Source: Desmonostoc muscorum LEGE 12446 (GTDB lineage Bacteria > Cyanobacteriota > Cyanobacteriia > Cyanobacteriales > Nostocaceae). Taken from it: DNA of 64,000 bases. The notes under the pieces were generated by a model that was not told where the DNA came from, did no database searches, and saw only the letters and a program-made list of their open reading frames with translations. This document shows, piece after piece, positions 44,299-54,116 of this stretch (position 1 is the first letter of the stretch; every line of letters starts with the position of its first letter). The translations under genes were made by a program, and so were the position numbers. The stretch is taken from NCBI RefSeq assembly GCF_015207005.2, contig NZ_JADEXS020000003.1:1-64000 (forward strand), given 5' to 3'.

Positions 44299-45757
44299 AA
44301 ATCAGCCACAGTCGCTTTGAGCGATCGCAGTTCAGTCGCGGCGACTTCCTCCATCTACACCACAACCAACCAACGCAATTCAAGTCTAATTCTTTCTTAG
44401 ATAAAGAAAATAATTTAACTTGTTGACCCCTTGTCCCCTGCTTGCGGTAAGTTAACTTTAACCCCAGTTGGTCTAACAACAACCCCAACAGCCAAATCGG
44501 TTTGGGGTCAGAGGGAACAGTGAAACCCAAAATTGCTTTGATGTGAGCAGCGCAGTCAACAGCGATCGCCGTTTCTAAGTTCGTTCAGCCAGTAAATAGT
44601 TTTGCTCACGCACATCAGTTATTTAGCAAAGTTTTGTAGTTTTTTATACTTAAGTTTTGCAGTCATTGATTACTTCATGCTTATACTAAGCGATGGCGTA
44701 ACCGGCCAGCGTAGCTGATCGCTCTATGAAAATCGCAATTTGCCGACCATTGGTCGGCAAAAACTTAATTATGATTCTCAAAAACTAATCCTTTATATGA
44801 GCCAAGATCGAGGGTGTTAAAAGGAGCGGGAATTTGCAGACCACCATGCCAAACGATGTCTGTGCCTTCCCTTATGCCCTCTGTATTACTGTGCTTTTTG
44901 TGATATAAAATACTTTTTTTACGCAATTATGATTACCGTAGGCATCGCTATGCAGTAAAACTTTCTGCATTATACTCATCTAGGTAAATAGGCTAAATGA
45001 ACCTACCATCAACTTATTTCTTTACCTAGACAAATATCATGATACAGCACGGGGGTTTTGTTCGATGTTAAAGTTGTATTTTTAAATGTGTAATTTACGA
45101 CATCATAAACTAACTCGCAATCACCTAAAGTTCCTTCGCCCATCAGGGAGCATCTCGGCGTTCACCCTGAAAATTGATTCAGGACAAGTTCGGAATCAAT
45201 CGGAGAAAAGTTTGAGTTTTTGGTACGCAAGTTTTACACGTCCGTTTTTTGAAGAATTTTTTATAGAGGAATCAAACCACTCTCAAAAAATAAACTGAAA
45301 ATGACTCTATAGTTTTATGGCGTGATAGCGATTAAATAGCGGGCTATTCCGATAAGCTTGATTTGGTATGAAAGCAACAGAAGCAGGGAAGAATTTTGTA
45401 CAAGTTTCTTAAAATAAGCACCTTTGCCCGTTTTCTTTAACCCAAACCTACACCTGTAATATTTGTGTAGTTAACTGTTAAGAGTATGCTCTTTAAATTT
45501 TTATATCACTTATTAACTATAAAGCCATTTTTAGTTTATTTTTTTCACCTATCTTTAGGTTCGTTCTGGCTACAGGTGACGGGGGTATTCTGTTGCTGAC
45601 AAACTGCCACAATTTTCACTTTGTCCGTGAACAGGGAAAGGGAAACGGTAGAGAAACTAGTACACATTGCAGTACAGTTCCACACTTTTTTCACCGAAAT
45701 AAATCCTGGGACGGGAGCATCGGCGATAATGATTAACTATCGGGGGTAGCATCTGGG
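44299..45757. other. 1.46-kb gene-free region with repeats
   Basis: No gene is supported; short frames such as 45086-45298 show no conserved features. It holds GCGATCGC sites, dispersed-repeat pieces (GCGATGGCGTAACCGGCCAG near 44691) and a perfect palindrome at 44739. Confidence 0.5.
44739..44761. promoter_or_regulatory. Perfect 11-bp palindrome, operator-like
   Basis: TTTGCCGACCA and TGGTCGGCAAA flank a single T. GACCANTGGTC-type half-sites are typical of TetR/AcrR-family operators, but no such regulator is nearby. Confidence 0.4.
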
Positions 45758-46405
45758 GTGAAAATTGACCGTCACGGAAAGGCAAAAGTTTTGTCGCCGG
45801 AAGAAATCCAGCGTCTGTTCACTTCGGGGTTAACTACAGTTCGAGATAGAACCCTAATAGCCGTGATGCTGTACACGGGTTGCCGCGTCAATGAAGCAGT
45901 TACCCTAAACATTAAAGATGTTTATAACAGCAAGGGACGGATCAGAGCAGAACTGATCATCCGCAAAGGCAACAGCAAGGGGAAGCTAGCTACCCGCAGC
46001 ATTCCAATTTTGGAAGAACTAAGGTGCTTCCTAGCTACTTACAAACCGACAAACTCCCGTGACGGTTTTTTGTTTCCCGGTCGATGGGGGCGCAGTCACT
46101 TGCACTCAGAATATGCAAGCCTGATCTTTCGAGAAGCCTGTGAACGTGTGGACATAGAAGGAGCAAGCACACACAGTTGTCGGAGAACTGCCCTGACATT
46201 AATGAGCAATGCCGGAATTCCATTGAGAGTTATTCAAGAAATCAGCGGACATCGCAGCTTGGAGCAACTGCAACATTACTTAGAGGTGGAACCATCCCAA
46301 GTACGGGGTGCGATCGCGGCGTTGTCAATGCTCTCACCACCATCCGTGAGCAGCAGCAATTTTGACAATGAGAGTGCGAAGAACACTAACTTCGTCTCAG
46401 AGTGA
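45758..46405 (+). CDS. Tyrosine recombinase (integrase catalytic domain)
   Basis: A 215-residue protein with the six catalytic positions of tyrosine recombinases: R43 (TGCRVNEA), K76 (SKGKLATR), H139 and R142 (HSCRR), H165 (SGHRSL) and Y174 (LQHYLEV). The N-terminal SAM-like arm-binding domain of larger integrases is missing, so this is a small family type. The GTG at 45758 is the likely start. A role in dimer resolution of the plasmid or in integration is possible. It is convergent with the gene ending at 46596. Confidence 0.85.
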   Translation: MKIDRHGKAKVLSPEEIQRLFTSGLTTVRDRTLIAVMLYTGCRVNEAVTLNIKDVYNSKGRIRAELIIRKGNSKGKLATRSIPILEELRCFLATYKPTNSRDGFLFPGRWGRSHLHSEYASLIFREACERVDIEGASTHSCRRTALTLMSNAGIPLRVIQEISGHRSLEQLQHYLEVEPSQVRGAIAALSMLSPPSVSSSNFDNESAKNTNFVSE

Positions 46406-46595
46406 TAGATCAGGAAATATGAGTTAGTTGATCTAGACAGGATTAATAATAGAGTTGGGTTCGAGAGATTTTTTAAAAAAAGCCATTTCCATTTCAATAG
46501 CAAGATATAAGAGAGCAACAATTGATAAAATTGAGACTGTTATTGCTCCAGCCTACGTAACTGGGGTGATGGCTCCAGGCAATACATTACAGTTT

Positions 46596-48266
46596 TTAGT
46601 TGTTCTCGGCCTGCCAAAATCGCAACTCGTCTTTTGAGTACCTGTCAGTTTTTTTCGTTCGCTCCTTCCAGCAATCCCAAGCCACAATCACTTCCTCGCC
46701 TAAGTCTTGGATAACTTCGCCCCTTTCGAGATACAAGGTACGGTATGGGTCAGCGTGGGCAACAATGGAACCAACACCAATCTTCAGGGGTTCTGTATCA
46801 GGTTCTTCGGTGGCAGTGATTAGGGATTGTGCCTCTTGCGTGGTCGGTTCATCTATGTGGATTTCGGTAGTAGCTTCAAGGGCAGCGATTAACTGTTTCT
46901 CTTCGCTGGTAAGTTCTGTCCAGTAGTCTTGTCGAATCACCTCGTACTGTTGAGCCACACTCCAAAAGTCCGACCATGTACACCCAGGCTTACCAAGCAC
47001 CCCCCTAATTTCACTAACAGCCTGTGGCACGAATTGCAATTGTTCGGCTCTGTGGGCTAGAGCTTCTGGTGTCGGCTCACTGCCCATCAGGATAGCTGCT
47101 GCTTCTAGCGCTTGAGTATTGTTCATCGCCGTCGCCAGATTACCCAAAGCCAGCCCAAGAAGCCGCAGACACTCAGAGGCATTATCTTTCGGCGGTTCCA
47201 CTGCAAGCGATCGCAAATCGATTGTCTGCTCTAAGGCTCGTTTGACTTCCCGATTCAGTACTTTGGTCGCTTGTTTGGTCATAGTATTGCCCCATTCCTG
47301 CGCGGGACGCGACTTATCGGCGCGTTCCAGTTCCTCAATACGTTGCTGTTGTTGTTGGCTGACTGATGATAACTGCCGCAGCCCCTCTAATTCATCTACG
47401 CGCTGCTGTAACTGAATTTTCTCTTGTTTTTCCTTTCTGTACAGTTCTCGTATTGATTGCAACTCATGCGCTAACTGCTGTTGAGCTAATTCTCTTGCCT
47501 CGTTCACCAGGGCAATCCTTAATTCCTGCTCCAGGCGTTGCATTTCTTCTTTATGCTGTGCGTCCCTGGCTGCGATCGCTTCTACGTACTCTGGTGGTAG
47601 AGTCCGCTGTGTGGGAAAGGGGACACTTGGGGCATCTAGGTCATCATTATTGATCAGCTCCTCGCCATCATCAAAAGTGACAAGGTGTTGCCAACCATTG
47701 GGCGGGGGTTTATCTATGGTTCCTTGCTGCCCATAACGGGGATGCGATGACTCTACAACCGTGACGGAAGCTTTTTTAGTCACCATTGGTTCCGAGGTTT
47801 TAGGAACCATTGGTTCCTTTTGAACCGTTTTTTTCCGTGGTGATTTGGGAACCACGTTGTTTGCTGCCCTTGCAAAGTCAGATTGGCTAGGGTCAGGATT
47901 TTCTTCTAAGGCCAGTGCTACAGCCTGCTTTAATTTATCTGGTTCTTCGACCAGGCGCAGTAATGGACGGGCTTGGCGTTCGTTTTTGATATGTTCGCCC
48001 AACTCACCAAGAGCCTCGATTACCTTTGTGGCTCCCAATAGTTGGTTGACTCTACGATAGCCACCCCATGCCGACAATTCGCCAGCACAGTACTCAGTAA
48101 AGGTTTTGTATCCGCCATACTCGTACAACTGCTCATTACGCATTTTGGCAATTTCCTCTATTGCCTGGAACTCGAAGCGATCAATGGCAGTGAGGGTTTC
48201 TTTGATGCTGCTATTGAGAACGCTGTAATCAGGTGTTGATGGTTGTTGTGGTTCTAGTGCCAGCAT
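46596..48266 (-). CDS. Unknown DNA-binding-type protein with coiled coil
   Basis: A 556-residue protein. Residues 1-110 (FQAIEEIAKMRNEQLYEYGG, YKTFTEYCAGELSAWGGYRR, VNQLLGATKVIEAL) resemble the helical domain found in some phage and plasmid proteins that begin with a KTFxEYC motif. A basic linker follows, then a coiled coil at about 235-320. Residues 355-480 are helical; the last 60 residues carry a beta-rich VGSIVAHADPYRTLYLERG. It is 64 bp downstream of the AEP-DUF3987 gene, same strand, so part of the replication block. A partition or replication-accessory role is inferred. Confidence 0.55.
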   Translation of the reverse strand: MLALEPQQPSTPDYSVLNSSIKETLTAIDRFEFQAIEEIAKMRNEQLYEYGGYKTFTEYCAGELSAWGGYRRVNQLLGATKVIEALGELGEHIKNERQARPLLRLVEEPDKLKQAVALALEENPDPSQSDFARAANNVVPKSPRKKTVQKEPMVPKTSEPMVTKKASVTVVESSHPRYGQQGTIDKPPPNGWQHLVTFDDGEELINNDDLDAPSVPFPTQRTLPPEYVEAIAARDAQHKEEMQRLEQELRIALVNEARELAQQQLAHELQSIRELYRKEKQEKIQLQQRVDELEGLRQLSSVSQQQQQRIEELERADKSRPAQEWGNTMTKQATKVLNREVKRALEQTIDLRSLAVEPPKDNASECLRLLGLALGNLATAMNNTQALEAAAILMGSEPTPEALAHRAEQLQFVPQAVSEIRGVLGKPGCTWSDFWSVAQQYEVIRQDYWTELTSEEKQLIAALEATTEIHIDEPTTQEAQSLITATEEPDTEPLKIGVGSIVAHADPYRTLYLERGEVIQDLGEEVIVAWDCWKERTKKTDRYSKDELRFWQAENN

Positions 48267-48330
48267 AGAATTTGTCCACTATATAATATGTTGGTTGATT
48301 TTTTTTGGGAAGTCTCAAGTTAAAACCCAA

Positions 48331-51300
48331 CTAAGTAATCAACTCCAATCGCATCGCATCACTACCAGGTACAGGGCAGAGAAACTGAGATAGTGATTCT
48401 GGCATGTCCTCTAGCAGTACAATAGCCTTTCTCAAACCCTGTTCTATAACGAACCTCGCTACAACCCCAAGTTTTGAATGTCTCTTGCTGCCGGGGAAAT
48501 GAACCCGCACTTTTGCACCAGCATCTATCTGGTGTGCGAACGCTTCCGTATCACCATCACTGGAAATATCTATTTCATGACTATTAGGATGGTCAGAAGT
48601 AGAAATAACTGTTTCTGTACCAGGGGGGCGTAGACGCGCAAGCGGCTTGTCGGAGACATCGCTATCTAGCTCAGTAAGTACGGTTTCATTTACTGCAACT
48701 GTACTGTGACAATCCTCATCGCTAGTGTTTGTCACTGGTGACAGTTGATTGATTGGTGACGGCTCTATTGGTTGCACCTCATAGGTTTGGGCGATTGGCA
48801 CTATGTCACCCTCTGTTTGGGACGATGGAGGAGTGGGAGGGTCGCTACCAGTAAAATTAGCTACAAACTTTATTTGCCTACCAATTTTCACAACCGTGCC
48901 TTTGCCCATGCGCTCTAACTTCCCGAACAACTCCGCAGTGTAAGCGCTGACATTCCTAAGAGCCTCTTTGGCACGAGATTGAATTGCCTTGATATTCCTG
49001 TAAGCATCTCTTAAGGTGATGCCATCATCTTTACTGACTGCTGCATCCCAGATTTTCAGCAGCACAGAACTAATATCGTCGCTAGAGGTCGTCATCTCTT
49101 GCACCACATTGAAAGCACTCTTGTAGTACTGTGCAAACATTACCGCTCGCTGCAATGTCTGTGTTGATAATTCCCAAAAGTTGCGTGAGCTATTGCCGTC
49201 CCGGTCAAAATAACAATCAATCAAGTGCAAAGCCAGCGCAATCCTCAATAACTGAGTGGGCAGCTTGAACATCCACGCCCTAATCGCCGGTTGTGTCGTC
49301 GCCCATGCCTGTTGTCCAATCACTTGACAAAGCTTTGTATAATAAGCGTCTGCGCTCTTGGACAGCTTGACTATACCCATTGGGCAATTCTCTAGCCAAT
49401 CATAGAATGGAGGTAATTTCTCAGCTAATACACAGTAGCCTTTTACACGTTTGGGCATGAGAGTATTAGCTTTGGCTACCAAGAACCGCGCCAACATCCC
49501 TTGTGAATCTTCTGGGTCTTTGAAGATTTTGCGGAACATCCCCGGCTGAATCCCTCCGGTGAGTGACAGTGCTGTGTCTTCCACCACATACGAGTCACCT
49601 TGCGACACTCTGTCTACTTGTGCTGGTGCGCCATCCCACAGTTTGAGTAGACATTCCAGCCCTTCGTTTTCTCCTTTATTAAATTGCCCAAACGATTTAA
49701 ACAACCCTGCTAGTTCATCCCTAGCCCACAGCACACCATTGTCTTTCTGTTCTGAAAGGCGTTTAATGACGGCCTGAATCGTTGCCATCTCAAACATATA
49801 TTTGCGTTCTAAAGGATAGGGTGGGCGCTCTTCGGCATCACCCTGCCAATTCTGGTATGCCCCTACTTCCTTCTCATATCGCCTACGAGCTTCAATTTGC
49901 TTACGTTTGAGCGGAGTCAACACTAGGGTATCGGCTCTGGTTTTGCCACCACCTGATTCCAATACTGTGGCCGTCCAGGCGATCGCTGGCACTGTATGAG
50001 ATTCCACAGAGAGCTTTATCCGCTTGCCAACCAGTGATAATACCGCTGCCATCAATGGTTGCCAGATGACTATTGGTTCAATATTAAGAATCTCTGCATC
50101 GTGCAATAAGTCCGCTGCCATACTAGGCAAGGCTTGTTTAAAGTCCAACTTGGCATTGTGCCAGTTAATCAAATTTTCTAGGCGAATTTCATCATCTGGC
50201 TGAACCTCATCCATTCGGGTTCTGATTGAAGAAACTATTTGATCTAGTGCAGCTTTTTTTACACTAGTACTATCTAGAAGTTCTCCTATCTTTTGCGTCT
50301 CTTCGTAGTCTGTAAACCCGGCTTCTAGAATCTTGGTGACAGTGGTGACAGTTGACGCAATCTCGTCTGTGGCTTTCTTTGAACTGTCACCTTTTTTGGT
50401 GCTGTCACCAGTGACAGTTTGCTTTTTGGAGTCAAATCCCCGTGGAGGTTGAGAATTAACTGACTGTTGTCGCTGCCACGATTTTATACAGTTCTCTAAG
50501 GCTTCATCCGTAAGTGTGGCAGTGGGATTATCTTTGGTTGCTGACTTCCAAATCGCATCTGCTTCCCTGGTATCAAGTGGAGGGGAGCAGCTTTTGCAGT
50601 AAGAATCAAATAATGCCCGTGGTTCTTCATTAAACCTATGCCTCAGATGGTTTAACCGAGCAGCTGTGCCAATTAAGTTACGGGCGAGTGCTGCACCCTT
50701 ACTATTTCTTTCTCCCTGGACTGCACCAGAGTCAACTAATGCTCTGTCTGCTTTAGTTAAACAGCATTCTAACGGTACATCACCACTTGGTACATTTAGT
50801 GGAATTGACGGGACTACTGTCTTAGACTGAGGAATAATAGCCCTTAGTTCGTCGTAGCTGTACTGTTTACTAGTGTTGAGAATTATCTGACTGGGCCCAT
50901 TAGGAATGTTATTTGCTGCAAAATGCCAACACCCCGCCAGTCGCATCACCCGCGACGGATTTTTCAAACAGCGATCGCCCGAGGAATATTCGAGTAAATC
51001 AGTTTGCAATTTCCGCCATTGCTCAGGACTGATTGGGCTAGTCAATATCCAATAGCTATGGATGGATTTGCCACCCGTGTCTATTTGTAAGCTCGGTTCT
51101 GGTAAACACAGCGATCGCCATAACTCACGTTGCAATTCTTTGTCTAAGTTGTCATGCTCGTAGAAAATGGCACGGCAGTCTCTCACCAAGTCATCTTTTT
51201 GTCCGCCGCCGTTGACTACGAAGTAAACTCCCCTGCCATCCGATTGCCATGCAGTTGCTGTTCGTACTAACTGCTTGAGGTTACGTGACTCTGCACTTCT

Positions 51301-51432
51301 GCCAGAATCGTTTGCTTTGCGTGGGTCGTCGCTGGGGTAAAACGAGCGCAGGTATACCGGATCTCCCTGTTTGTAACCCAATGCCTCCAAGTGTTGCGCT
51401 ATTTGCTCACGATTTACCACTACACAAGTCAT
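48331..51432 (-). CDS. AEP-type primase fused to DUF3987 helicase, replication protein
   Basis: A 1033-residue protein. Residues 20-175 are an archaeo-eukaryotic primase-like domain: acidic motif IFYEHDN (E92, D94), GKSIHSYW (H125), and RVMRLAGCWHF (R161, H170). Residues about 435-840 are a DUF3987 helicase-like ATPase with LESGGGKTRA (491-500, a non-standard P-loop) and a later GVLWARDELAGLF Walker B. The C-terminal 180 residues are acidic and disordered-looking before a small beta domain. It is a good candidate for the replication initiator/primase-helicase of the element. It overlaps the upstream 51429-51857 gene by 4 bp (ATGA). Confidence 0.8.
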   Translation of the reverse strand: MTCVVVNREQIAQHLEALGYKQGDPVYLRSFYPSDDPRKANDSGRSAESRNLKQLVRTATAWQSDGRGVYFVVNGGGQKDDLVRDCRAIFYEHDNLDKELQRELWRSLCLPEPSLQIDTGGKSIHSYWILTSPISPEQWRKLQTDLLEYSSGDRCLKNPSRVMRLAGCWHFAANNIPNGPSQIILNTSKQYSYDELRAIIPQSKTVVPSIPLNVPSGDVPLECCLTKADRALVDSGAVQGERNSKGAALARNLIGTAARLNHLRHRFNEEPRALFDSYCKSCSPPLDTREADAIWKSATKDNPTATLTDEALENCIKSWQRQQSVNSQPPRGFDSKKQTVTGDSTKKGDSSKKATDEIASTVTTVTKILEAGFTDYEETQKIGELLDSTSVKKAALDQIVSSIRTRMDEVQPDDEIRLENLINWHNAKLDFKQALPSMAADLLHDAEILNIEPIVIWQPLMAAVLSLVGKRIKLSVESHTVPAIAWTATVLESGGGKTRADTLVLTPLKRKQIEARRRYEKEVGAYQNWQGDAEERPPYPLERKYMFEMATIQAVIKRLSEQKDNGVLWARDELAGLFKSFGQFNKGENEGLECLLKLWDGAPAQVDRVSQGDSYVVEDTALSLTGGIQPGMFRKIFKDPEDSQGMLARFLVAKANTLMPKRVKGYCVLAEKLPPFYDWLENCPMGIVKLSKSADAYYTKLCQVIGQQAWATTQPAIRAWMFKLPTQLLRIALALHLIDCYFDRDGNSSRNFWELSTQTLQRAVMFAQYYKSAFNVVQEMTTSSDDISSVLLKIWDAAVSKDDGITLRDAYRNIKAIQSRAKEALRNVSAYTAELFGKLERMGKGTVVKIGRQIKFVANFTGSDPPTPPSSQTEGDIVPIAQTYEVQPIEPSPINQLSPVTNTSDEDCHSTVAVNETVLTELDSDVSDKPLARLRPPGTETVISTSDHPNSHEIDISSDGDTEAFAHQIDAGAKVRVHFPGSKRHSKLGVVARFVIEQGLRKAIVLLEDMPESLSQFLCPVPGSDAMRLELIT

Positions 51433-51857
51433 ACCTCACCCCCGGCTACACCCAAATAAATTTCACCCAAAACCTTCGATGCCGCAGATCCTCTGGTAAA
51501 CGCAAACGCTTCTCCAGTTGACACAACTATCACCCCAGCCAACAAAAAATCGGGCGACATGATAACTAGCAGCCCGACATCTGGTTGGTGTTCTTTTACT
51601 AATGAGCGCAACTGTTCTATTGAACCCAGCACCAATCCGTACTCATTCCAATGAGTCGGTGTAAGGGCTAGCGCACTCCCTGATAGAACTCGCAGATTTT
51701 CCGACAGCCACACTCCCGCTGGCACAAACTCAATTCCTACCGTCTCTGGCAACCCCAAGCGCAATGCATGAGGACTTTTTGTTGAACATTCTTTCACTAC
51801 GGATTCCCCTGATTGTTGGTTTTCAAGCATCAGAGGGGGTTGAATCCGCGATCGCAC
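51429..51857 (-). CDS. Unknown small protein upstream of the replication gene
   Basis: A 142-residue protein of unknown family with a mixed alpha/beta pattern (LRLGLPETVGIEFVPAGVWL, SIEQLRSLVKEHQPDVGLLV). It overlaps the AEP-DUF3987 start by ATGA, so its translation is coupled to replication-protein synthesis and it may control it. A later ATG at 51830 (MLENQQSGES) is an alternative start. It is followed upstream by an 838-bp gene-free region. Confidence 0.6.
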   Translation of the reverse strand: MRSRIQPPLMLENQQSGESVVKECSTKSPHALRLGLPETVGIEFVPAGVWLSENLRVLSGSALALTPTHWNEYGLVLGSIEQLRSLVKEHQPDVGLLVIMSPDFLLAGVIVVSTGEAFAFTRGSAASKVLGEIYLGVAGGEV

Positions 51858-52695
51858 TACACCAGCCTTCTACATTCTGCTGATGAACGGCGATCGCATT
51901 ACGCGCTACTACTCTTAGCTACAAAATTCGCGTTTTCTCTCCAGAGAACTTAACTTTACACAAACTTATAAATTTTGACAGCCAAAACTCACCGCTGCAA
52001 ATAGACATTTTCTGCGGTAACTCCTATAATGGAGCTGAAGCGCGGATAAAGCTCTTGGACAATTTCAGTGGTCGTCTCTGTCGCCAAACTTCAACAACCA
52101 CTTTTTTTGTACCTTTGAGATCAACTCCCGCTCTGAAAAAAACGATGGATTTTACGAACAGACGAAGCGCCTACTCCTTAGTGGCGCTTTGTTCGTTAAA
52201 TGTGGCTATTGTCATAATTTAACCTCCATATCTAGTTTTTATTAGCTTGATCTTACAAAAGTTCTGTCTGCCATGAATCTAACAAGATTCTGATTTTTGG
52301 CTTTAAATTCCTCCACATTTGTTTAAGGTTTTTATTTGCAAAAGGTTTCAATCAACCAGATCCAGGACGTAGGTGGAAGTCAAGGATTGTCAAATGCTGA
52401 GCCTGCGTCTTGGACACTAATTCAGCTTTTGACCGATTTTGCAAGTACCTAACCGTCAAAAAAGTTTAGACTTTATTGCAGTATATAGCAGTACAGAGCC
52501 AATTAGGCAACTCAGACAAACAAAAATGTATAGTAAAATCTTATAATAGTTTTTGGTAGAAGTAAGCAAAATCTTGTTAATCTTGGTACACGCCCACTTC
52601 TAATGAAGTGAGAAGTTATGCAAGAAATAAAAGTTTAAACTTTTTCCATAGCGTTTGTAGATTGCTTTACCAGCCTGTCAAGGAGTTTTATTCAA
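51858..52695. other. 838-bp gene-free region upstream of the replication block
   Basis: It separates the minus-strand replication operon from the plus-strand STAND gene. It contains a small amber-interrupted frame (52024-52215) and a hairpin GAACAGACGAAGCGCC / GGCGCTTTGTTC at about 52157-52195. A likely site for promoters and possibly an origin. Confidence 0.45.
52024..52215 (-). pseudogene. Small frame interrupted by an amber stop
   Basis: A perfect GGAGG ribosome site precedes ATG at 52215. The frame reads MTIATFNEQSATKE, then TAG at 52171, then continues open for 48 codons (ALRLFVKSIVFF, KGTKKVVVEVWRQ) to a TAG at 52024. Either a 14-residue leader peptide or a 64-codon gene broken by one stop. 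Confidence 0.35.
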
Positions 52696-54102
52696 GTGGA
52701 TGCTAAAAAAGCTGTCAAAGTAATAAACGACCTGGTATTCGCAAAGCAAGGCAGGTGGCTAGAGGAAGCTGAAAAAATTGTAATTGAAGCAGCTTGGCTT
52801 GACCTAGATTACAAGGAAATTGCAGAAAACGGGTCTTACACTTATGAATATTTACAGCGTCGAGTAGCACCTACGCTTTGGGTACTACTAACAGGGATAT
52901 TAGGTAGCGGAGAGAAAGTAACAAAAAAACGTCTGCGGCGTATCCTAGAAAACCAAGCCAGGCTAGTGTCTAGTAAATGGTCAGAAAAATTAGACGAAAC
53001 TCCGGATATTTTACCTGCTATTGGGGGATATCCACCAGATGTATCTAATTTTTATGGACGGACTCCTGAGCTAGCAATGTTAAAAGAATTAGTTGCTCAA
53101 GAGCGCTGTATAGCATTAATTGGGCCAGCAGGAATCGGAAAAAGTGCTTTAGTTGCCAAATTATTTGAGTTTTTAGATAATGGTCTACCAGGATTTGATG
53201 CTTTTGTTTGGAAACCACTTTTCTATGCTCCATCATCTTCAGAATTGGTTGGTGATCTTCTCAAGCTATTGTTTGAATCGGAAAATCAGCAGTTAGATTT
53301 ACCTGAGCATAATCAAGCTAGAGTTTCTATGTTGCTTGATAAACTGCGATCGCGGCGTTACCTGATTGTTTTAGACGCAGCAGAATCAATATTGCAAGGA
53401 GATAGGAATGCAACTTCTAATCCCTATGGTGTGCAATATGCAGACTATGGTATCTTTTTCAAAAGATTAGTAGAAGAACAACATAAAAGCTGTTTATTGC
53501 TAACGAGCCGCGAACCTTTTGTTGATATAGTTCGTTTACAACGTAAGGGACAACCAGCCAGAATAATCAAGATTGAAGGGTTGGGAAAAGAAGCTTTAGA
53601 AATTTTTAGAGCCAAAGGGTTGACTGACCAGGGTAGATGGGTAGATTTAGTCGAAATGTATCGTGGTAATCCTTTAGCTTTGCAAATAGTTGCAAGTAGA
53701 ATTCAAGATTTCTTTGGTGGAAGTGTAGAAGAATTTTTTAAATGTAAAACTACATTCATGACAGATTTGTTCCAAGAGAATTTGGATGAGTTATTTGGAG
53801 AATCTGGTCGTTTGACAAATTTAGAAAAGAAAATCATGTTTTATTTAGCAGAGACACTTACAAAATCTTCTGCTGATTCAATTCCTGTTTCTCAATTGTT
53901 ACATCAATTTAAGGCTGAGGTAACAACTTCAAAATTAATCGAGGCATTAGAAGCCCTAATTGAGCGCTCTTTACTGGAGCAAAAGAGAAGTATCAAAAAG
54001 GAGGTATTATTAAGTTTACAGCCTTTAGTTAGGAAGTATGTATTTATTAATTGTTCTTCGGCAGAATATCAGAATGTACTACCTAGTTTAAAATCAGCCT
54101 GA
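52696..54102 (+). CDS. STAND NTPase (NB-ARC-like) with vMAP-type N-terminal domain
   Basis: A 468-residue protein. Residues 1-95 (VNDLVFAKQGRWLEEAEK, YKEIAENGSYTYEYLQ) look like the N-terminal HTH-type domain of vWA-MoxR associated STAND proteins. A NB-ARC NTPase follows with Walker A GPAGIGKS (143-150), Walker B RRYLIVLDAAES (D227) and SREPF sensor region; a short winged-helix end replaces the usual WD40/TPR sensor. GTG at 52696 has AGGAG 10 bp upstream. It is co-directional with the zinc-ribbon kinase, 14 bp from it. STAND proteins of this kind act as signal switches, often in immunity or cell-death systems; that role here is inference. Confidence 0.75.
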   Translation: MDAKKAVKVINDLVFAKQGRWLEEAEKIVIEAAWLDLDYKEIAENGSYTYEYLQRRVAPTLWVLLTGILGSGEKVTKKRLRRILENQARLVSSKWSEKLDETPDILPAIGGYPPDVSNFYGRTPELAMLKELVAQERCIALIGPAGIGKSALVAKLFEFLDNGLPGFDAFVWKPLFYAPSSSELVGDLLKLLFESENQQLDLPEHNQARVSMLLDKLRSRRYLIVLDAAESILQGDRNATSNPYGVQYADYGIFFKRLVEEQHKSCLLLTSREPFVDIVRLQRKGQPARIIKIEGLGKEALEIFRAKGLTDQGRWVDLVEMYRGNPLALQIVASRIQDFFGGSVEEFFKCKTTFMTDLFQENLDELFGESGRLTNLEKKIMFYLAETLTKSSADSIPVSQLLHQFKAEVTTSKLIEALEALIERSLLEQKRSIKKEVLLSLQPLVRKYVFINCSSAEYQNVLPSLKSA

Positions 54103-54116
54103 TAATATTTACTTAT

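Noticed and set aside
45086..45298. 70-codon frame in the gene-free region
   Set aside because: No ribosome site, no recognisable motif, and composition like the surrounding non-coding DNA.
47366..47653. Plus-strand 95-codon frame
   Set aside because: It is antisense to the coiled-coil gene 46596-48266, with low-complexity composition.
51858..52695. oriV with DnaA boxes
   Set aside because: I saw no clear TTATNCACA cluster or iterons; the origin is more likely elsewhere or needs a search.
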